64,000 bases of DNA from Gp6-AA40 sp032156805 (lineage in GTDB: Bacteria > Acidobacteriota > Vicinamibacteria > Vicinamibacterales > UBA2999): the NCBI GenBank assembly GCA_032156805.1, contig JALDXQ010000010.1:1-64000 (forward strand), in the 5' to 3' direction. The notes below the pieces were generated by a model that ran no database searches, was not told where the DNA came from, and worked only from the letters and a program-made list of their open reading frames with translations. Of this stretch, positions 59,934 to 64,000 are shown piece after piece (the first letter of the stretch is position 1; each line of letters opens with the position of its first letter). The translations under genes were made by a program, and so were the position numbers.

Positions 59934-60758
59934 GTGAGCCTCCGCAGATCCGCGCGCTTGGCTTGCGCTGGGCGCCTCCTGGTGGGGGCTGCGCTCGTAC
60001 TCTGGTGCCCCGGCATTGTCGTCGCCCAGCAACCGGCGCCGCCAGGCCCGGACCAGCCCACCATTTCCGAGCTCTTCTCCTTCAACGCCGATCAGTTGGA
60101 GACGGAGTTTCGTGCCGGCCTGGCGCAGGCTGCGGTCCGCCTGCCGCTGGCGGCACTCTTCGGCGCTGTCCTCGCGCTGCGACCGCGTCGTGCGTCTTCG
60201 CCTCCGCGTGATCCTGCCGTCATCGAGACGCAGATTGTGCTCGCCATCGTCGGCGCCCTGATCATGATCATCGTCGGCGCCAGCCTCGCGCGCGCGTTCG
60301 GCATCGCTGGCGCCGCAAACCTGATTCGGTATCGCGCCAAGATCGAAGACCCGAAGGACGCGGTCGTGATGCTGTCGACTTTGGCGCTCGGCTTGGCCGC
60401 TGGCGTCGGGCTCTACGGCATCGCGTTGACCGCCACGGTCTTCCTGGCGGCAACGCTCTGGATCATCGAGGGGTTCGAGACGCGCGTGCGCACCTTCCTG
60501 CTGACCGTCAAGCTCGGCGAGCGCACGTCGGCGCGGCGCGCGGACGTCGAGCGGCTGCTGCGGAGAGCCGGCACGGTCTTCGAGTTGCGGACGACCGGGG
60601 ACGCTGAGCTGTCGTATCTGGTCAGCGCCGGCACATCGCTGAAGACGGAGCAACTGACCGCGGCGCTGGCCAGGCTCGCGCCGGACGGGAAGGCGCAGAT
60701 CGAGTGGAAGGACGAGAAAAACGCTCATCCCCTTCCGGAGAAGGACGATTCCGAATGA
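59934..60758 (+). CDS. DUF4956-like membrane protein
   Basis: 274 residues with a signal-like N-terminal helix and then at least four membrane spans around 65-180 (AVRLPLAALFGAVLALRP, TQIVLAIVGALIMIIVGASL, DAVVMLSTLALGLAAGVGLYGI, ATVFLAATLWIIEGF). ARAFGIAGAANLIRYRAKIEDPKDA is the characteristic conserved loop of DUF4956 proteins. A soluble ferredoxin-like C-terminal domain follows. In other bacteria DUF4956 genes often neighbour VTC-domain polyphosphate polymerases or CotH kinases. The GTG start lies two bases after the previous stop. An ATGA overlap leads to the PLD gene. Confidence 0.75.
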   Translation: MSLRRSARLACAGRLLVGAALVLWCPGIVVAQQPAPPGPDQPTISELFSFNADQLETEFRAGLAQAAVRLPLAALFGAVLALRPRRASSPPRDPAVIETQIVLAIVGALIMIIVGASLARAFGIAGAANLIRYRAKIEDPKDAVVMLSTLALGLAAGVGLYGIALTATVFLAATLWIIEGFETRVRTFLLTVKLGERTSARRADVERLLRRAGTVFELRTTGDAELSYLVSAGTSLKTEQLTAALARLAPDGKAQIEWKDEKNAHPLPEKDDSE

Positions 60759-61600
60759 ACCTGATCATTCAGCCAGAAGCGGGCCTGTCGCCGGTCGTGC
60801 TCGCGATTCAGCGTGCCAGGCGCACCGTCGATATCGCCATCTTCAAAACCGATCGGGAAGAAATCGAGAAGGCGCTCGGCGCCGCCGTTCAACGCGGGGT
60901 CAGAGTACGTGTGCTCGTCGCGCATACCAACCGCGGCGGCGAGAACCGCCTGCGCAAACTCGAACAGCGGCTGCTCGAAGCGGGAGCCACGGTCTCGCGC
61001 ACGGGTGACGACTTCCTGCGCTACCACGGGAAGTTCCTCGTGGCGGACGACACCCTGCACCTGTTCGGCTTCAACTTCACCCGCATCGACACGAGCAAGA
61101 CCCGCAGCTTTGGTGTCTCCACGAAGGACGCCAGCTCGGTCCGCGAGGCCAAGGCGCTGTTCGACGCCGACAGCAGCCGGCAACCGTTCGTGCCCAAGCG
61201 GACGCACCTGGTCGTGAGCCCCGAGAACTCCCGCGAGACGCTGACGGCGTTCATCAAGGGCGCCAGGCGCCAGTTATTGATCTACGACGTCAACATCCAG
61301 GACCGCGTCTTCATGAAGCTGCTCCAACAGCAGGCGGCCGCCGGTGTCGACATCCGCATCATCGGCAAGTGCAAGGGCATCAAAGGCATTGACGTGCGAC
61401 CGTTGCGTTCCCTGCGGCTGCACGTGCGCGCCATGGTGCGGGACGGCGCCCGCGCCTTCGTCGGCAGCCAGAGCCTGCGCCGTCCCGAGTTGGATCAGCG
61501 CCGCGAAGTCGGTGTCCTGATCACCAATGGAGTCGTGGCGCGGCAGCTCAGGGATATCTTCGAAGCAGACTGGGCGGAAGCGGTGTCCGCAGCCGCATAG
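60755..61600 (+). CDS. phospholipase D-family protein
   Basis: 281 residues with two PLD half-sites. The first is canonical: YHGKFLVADDTLHLFGFNF, with His91, Lys93 and Asp98. The second reads HVRAMVRDGARAFVGSQSL, with His223 and Arg225 in place of the usual Lys. PLD enzymes need both HKD motifs. The Lys-to-Arg change may lower activity or alter specificity, so catalysis is uncertain. No signal peptide is seen, so it is probably cytosolic. It is translationally coupled to the DUF4956-like gene and last in the operon. Confidence 0.85.
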   Translation: MNLIIQPEAGLSPVVLAIQRARRTVDIAIFKTDREEIEKALGAAVQRGVRVRVLVAHTNRGGENRLRKLEQRLLEAGATVSRTGDDFLRYHGKFLVADDTLHLFGFNFTRIDTSKTRSFGVSTKDASSVREAKALFDADSSRQPFVPKRTHLVVSPENSRETLTAFIKGARRQLLIYDVNIQDRVFMKLLQQQAAAGVDIRIIGKCKGIKGIDVRPLRSLRLHVRAMVRDGARAFVGSQSLRRPELDQRREVGVLITNGVVARQLRDIFEADWAEAVSAAA

Positions 61601-61606
61601 CGCCAG

Positions 61607-62539
61607 CTACTTGGTCGATGTCGCCTCGGCGATCTCGCGCCGCGCAAACGAGCCGGAATCGACGACCTGCCCGAGCCGCGAGATCGTCTCGTAAAACAAG
61701 TGATCGCCGTTGATCTCGATCAGCGTGAAGGAACGGTCGGTATCGAAGCCCTTCGCGGTCATCGCTGAGTTGTCCCTGATATTCCCGCGCCGCAACTTGG
61801 CCGCCCCGCCCTGAATCATGTACTGAATCCCCTTTTGTGGCCGCAGGCGCTCGTAGAAGTGCTCGTGCCCGGAGAACACGACGTCCACGCCGTTCTCCAG
61901 GAACAGCGGCTCGACGACCACCTGCAGATCGAGTTCGGATCCGTGGCGCTCGCCCGATGAGTAAATCGGATGGTGGAAGTACGAGACCTTCCACTTCGCA
62001 TCCGATCGTTTGAGCTCCTCACGCAGCCAGCTGACCTGCGGCGGGGCCATGTAGGTACTGTCGAGGACGAAGAACTCGACGTCCTTCTTGCGGAACGTGT
62101 AGTACCGCTCCCCGTCCATGTTGAAGCCGGCGTAGAAGCGTTGCGACGGATCGTCGTGGTTGCCCAACGAGGCGTAGAACTTGACGCCAGCGTCGAGCAG
62201 CGGCTTGTACGGTTTCTCGAACTTGTTGACGAAGTCGATCGCGCGTTCGCTGCCGTACATGTTGTCGCCCAGCATGATCGCGAACTCGAACGGGAATTGC
62301 GCGTACGCCTCGACGATCTTGGCAGCGACCTCGTACTGACGGCGATCGCCGGTTCCGGAGTCACCGATGACGAGGAACTTGACCGAATCAGGATCTTTCG
62401 GGAGCGTGCTGGTCGGCGCAACCGACGGAACCTGCGGCGTTGCCGTCCTCGCCGCCTGCTCGAATGCCACAACGGGCAACGAGGGCGTTGCGCCGATGAA
62501 GAACAGCGTCAGAGTCGCGGTTAGCAGCAGTCGGAACAT
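61607..62539 (-). CDS. calcineurin-like metallophosphatase, exported paralogue
   Basis: 310 residues with a signal peptide (LLLTATLTLFFIGATPSLP). The motifs mirror those of the gene at 57963: FLVIGDSGTGDRRQYE, IMLGDNMYGSERA, SLGNHDDPSQRFY, FHHPIYSSGERHGSE and FSGHEHFYERLRPQKG. The two are very similar along the whole mature domain, indicating duplication, but the linkers differ. It is convergent with the PLD gene, six bases apart, and so encoded just outside the five-gene operon. Confidence 0.9.
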   Translation of the reverse strand: MFRLLLTATLTLFFIGATPSLPVVAFEQAARTATPQVPSVAPTSTLPKDPDSVKFLVIGDSGTGDRRQYEVAAKIVEAYAQFPFEFAIMLGDNMYGSERAIDFVNKFEKPYKPLLDAGVKFYASLGNHDDPSQRFYAGFNMDGERYYTFRKKDVEFFVLDSTYMAPPQVSWLREELKRSDAKWKVSYFHHPIYSSGERHGSELDLQVVVEPLFLENGVDVVFSGHEHFYERLRPQKGIQYMIQGGAAKLRRGNIRDNSAMTAKGFDTDRSFTLIEINGDHLFYETISRLGQVVDSGSFARREIAEATSTK

Positions 62540-62596
62540 CGAGTCGATCCCCTAGCTGGATTCTACCGCTGCGTCGGAGGAATTCAGCCGCCCACG

Positions 62597-64000
62597 TCAG
62601 GCCGCGGGCGGCTCCTGCGGCTGGCGCGGTCCCGTCGTCCCCCAGAGGTCGGCCGCCCGCTTCAGCGCGCCCTCGACGTGCGGCAGGATGTTGTCTTCGC
62701 CCACGTGGCGATGAAACTCAGCCGCATTCATGAGCGTCGCTGGCTGCGGCAATGCGCCGCACAACAGGAGCGTACGGCCGGTGGCGTGGACCGCATCGGC
62801 AAAGTCCTGAATGGCGCGCAACCCGGTCCCGTCGAGCGCTGTCATGTTCCGGAGGCGCAGGACCACGACGGGTGCGAACTCGGTGATGTGTGCGGCTTGC
62901 GCTGTCAGCTTGTCGGTCGCACCAAACAGGAACGGTCCGTGGATTCGCAGGATGGTGACGTAGTCGGGAATGTCCTTGTCCTGCAGGGTGTGCGACCGCC
63001 CCCGTCTGACGTAGTCCTCCGTGACGCGCGACACGGTGGTCGTCGCCGTCACGCGACGGATGAACATCAGCGCCGCGATGATCATGCCCGCCTCGACGGC
63101 CACGGTCAGATCGGCCAGCACTGTCAGAGCAAAGGTCCACAACCACACGATGCGATCGGTCCATCCGTGCTTCCAGAGCTCAGGGATCTCCCGCCACTCG
63201 CCCATGTTGTACGCGACGACCAGCAGGATCGATCCGAGCACGGCCATGGGAACCAGCGCGGCGAGCGACGAGGCAAACAGCAGGATCACGAGCAACGTGA
63301 GAGCGTGAATCATTCCCGCGACCGGTGTCTGCCCGCCGGAGCGGACATTGGTGGCCGTCCGCGCGATCGCGCCCGTCGCCGGCAGGCCGCCCACCATCGG
63401 CGAGACGATGTTCGCGACGCCCTGCGCGAACAGTTCCACGTTCGAGTTATGACGGTGACCGCTCATGCGATCGGCCACCACAGCAGACAGGAGCGACTCG
63501 ATGGCTCCGAGCATGGCCACGGTCAACGTCGGCGAGAGCAGCGACAGGATCAGGTCGGGACGAAAACTCGGCATGTGCACCTCGGGCAGGCCCGCCGGGA
63601 TGCCTCCGAATCTGCTACCGATCGTCTCGATCGGCAGTCGCATCGCCGCAACGAGGACCGTCCCGCCGACGAGCGCGACGATGTATCCGGGGACGCGCGG
63701 CACGAGGCGATTCCACACCACGATCAGCACGAGAACGCCCATGCCCACCGCGGCCGTCGGGATCGACGCGCGCCCGATGTTCTCTCCCAGCACCGCGAGT
63801 CGCTCGAGGAACTCCCCCGGCGTCGGCGAGTCGAGTGTGATCCCGAAGACGTCCTGCAACTGCGTGCTGGCGATCACGAGGGCGATGCCGTTGGTGAAGC
63901 CGATGACGACGGGACGAGGGATGAAGCGAACGGCGGTGCCGCTGCCGGTGAGGCCCATGACGACGAGCACCACGCCCGCCATCATCGTGCACATGAAGAG
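62597..64000 (-). CDS. SulP-family inorganic anion transporter with STAS domain (5' end beyond window)
   Basis: About 467 residues visible. The membrane part has VRFIPRPVVIGFTNGIALVIA, typical of SulP transporters, and VANIVSPMVGGLPATGAIARTATNVRSGGQTPVAGMIHA-type signatures. A C-terminal STAS domain follows (VTILRIHGPFLFGATDKL, VVVLRLRNMTALDGTGLRAI). Family members carry sulfate, bicarbonate or other anions by symport or exchange. The ~100 N-terminal residues are outside the window. The extreme C-terminal tail is Pro-rich. Nothing downstream suggests its substrate. Confidence 0.9.
   Translation of the reverse strand, partial: LFMCTMMAGVVLVVMGLTGSGTAVRFIPRPVVIGFTNGIALVIASTQLQDVFGITLDSPTPGEFLERLAVLGENIGRASIPTAAVGMGVLVLIVVWNRLVPRVPGYIVALVGGTVLVAAMRLPIETIGSRFGGIPAGLPEVHMPSFRPDLILSLLSPTLTVAMLGAIESLLSAVVADRMSGHRHNSNVELFAQGVANIVSPMVGGLPATGAIARTATNVRSGGQTPVAGMIHALTLLVILLFASSLAALVPMAVLGSILLVVAYNMGEWREIPELWKHGWTDRIVWLWTFALTVLADLTVAVEAGMIIAALMFIRRVTATTTVSRVTEDYVRRGRSHTLQDKDIPDYVTILRIHGPFLFGATDKLTAQAAHITEFAPVVVLRLRNMTALDGTGLRAIQDFADAVHATGRTLLLCGALPQPATLMNAAEFHRHVGEDNILPHVEGALKRAADLWGTTGPRQPQEPPAA

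Overview
The window is a GC-rich, gene-dense piece of a bacterial chromosome. No tRNA, rRNA, CRISPR array or recognisable transposase gene was seen. The gene content points to an Acidobacteriota lineage of the Vicinamibacteria type: long MacB/FtsX-like permeases, many secreted beta-barrel and beta-propeller proteins, a CheC-containing chemosensory operon without flagellar genes nearby, CHRD and DUF3617 proteins, and small palindromes inside coding sequence. This placement is inferred from gene content, not from a marker gene.

Layout. 1-4632: a truncated MltF-like lytic transglycosylase, then a cytoplasmic subtilase and alpha/beta-hydrolase pair. 4629-16967 (minus): a compact ten-gene chemosensory operon in transcription order CheY, CheA, CheW, soluble MCP, PAS-HEAT protein, CheR, CheB, CheY, CheC, hybrid histidine kinase. 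Several genes overlap by a few bases. 17136-22070: a methyltransferase, an unusual Ser/Thr kinase-BRCT fusion, a VOC protein, an ECF sigma factor, a CHRD lipoprotein behind a three-hairpin leader, and an intradiol dioxygenase-like lipoprotein. 22148-25207: a large zinc-protease / beta-propeller / outer-membrane-barrel protein. 25367-25609: a gene remnant.

25855-37365 (plus) is the most remarkable region. A complete oligopeptide ABC importer is coupled by stop/start overlaps to a sigma factor, which is coupled the same way to a TPR-CHAT caspase-like protease. These are followed by a small soluble protein with a zinc-finger-like His/Cys motif and a beta-sandwich (anti-sigma-like), a secreted subtilase carrying three copies of the octapeptide QSTMAILD between its catalytic Asp and His, and an HD-GYP phosphodiesterase. 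I propose this may be a peptide-responsive protease/sigma signalling system. The gene order is seen directly; the signalling model is inference.

37456-54487: a membrane protein with a Rossmann/TIR-like cytosolic end, a 136-bp inverted-repeat element, a sulfite-oxidase-family enzyme, a permease-GAF-PP2C phosphatase fusion, CorA, a PIG-L/ThuA-like secreted protein, a sterol-desaturase-family enzyme, a DUF3617 protein, MsrPQ, a SpoIID protein, and a SET methyltransferase divergent from a radical SAM enzyme. 54725-57247: three envelope proteins (glycine-zipper lipoprotein, small periplasmic protein, Omp85-type barrel). 57398-61600: a five-gene operon (small secreted protein, metallophosphatase, kinase-like lipoprotein, DUF4956-like membrane protein, PLD-family protein), followed by a convergent paralogous metallophosphatase. 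A SulP anion transporter runs off the right end.
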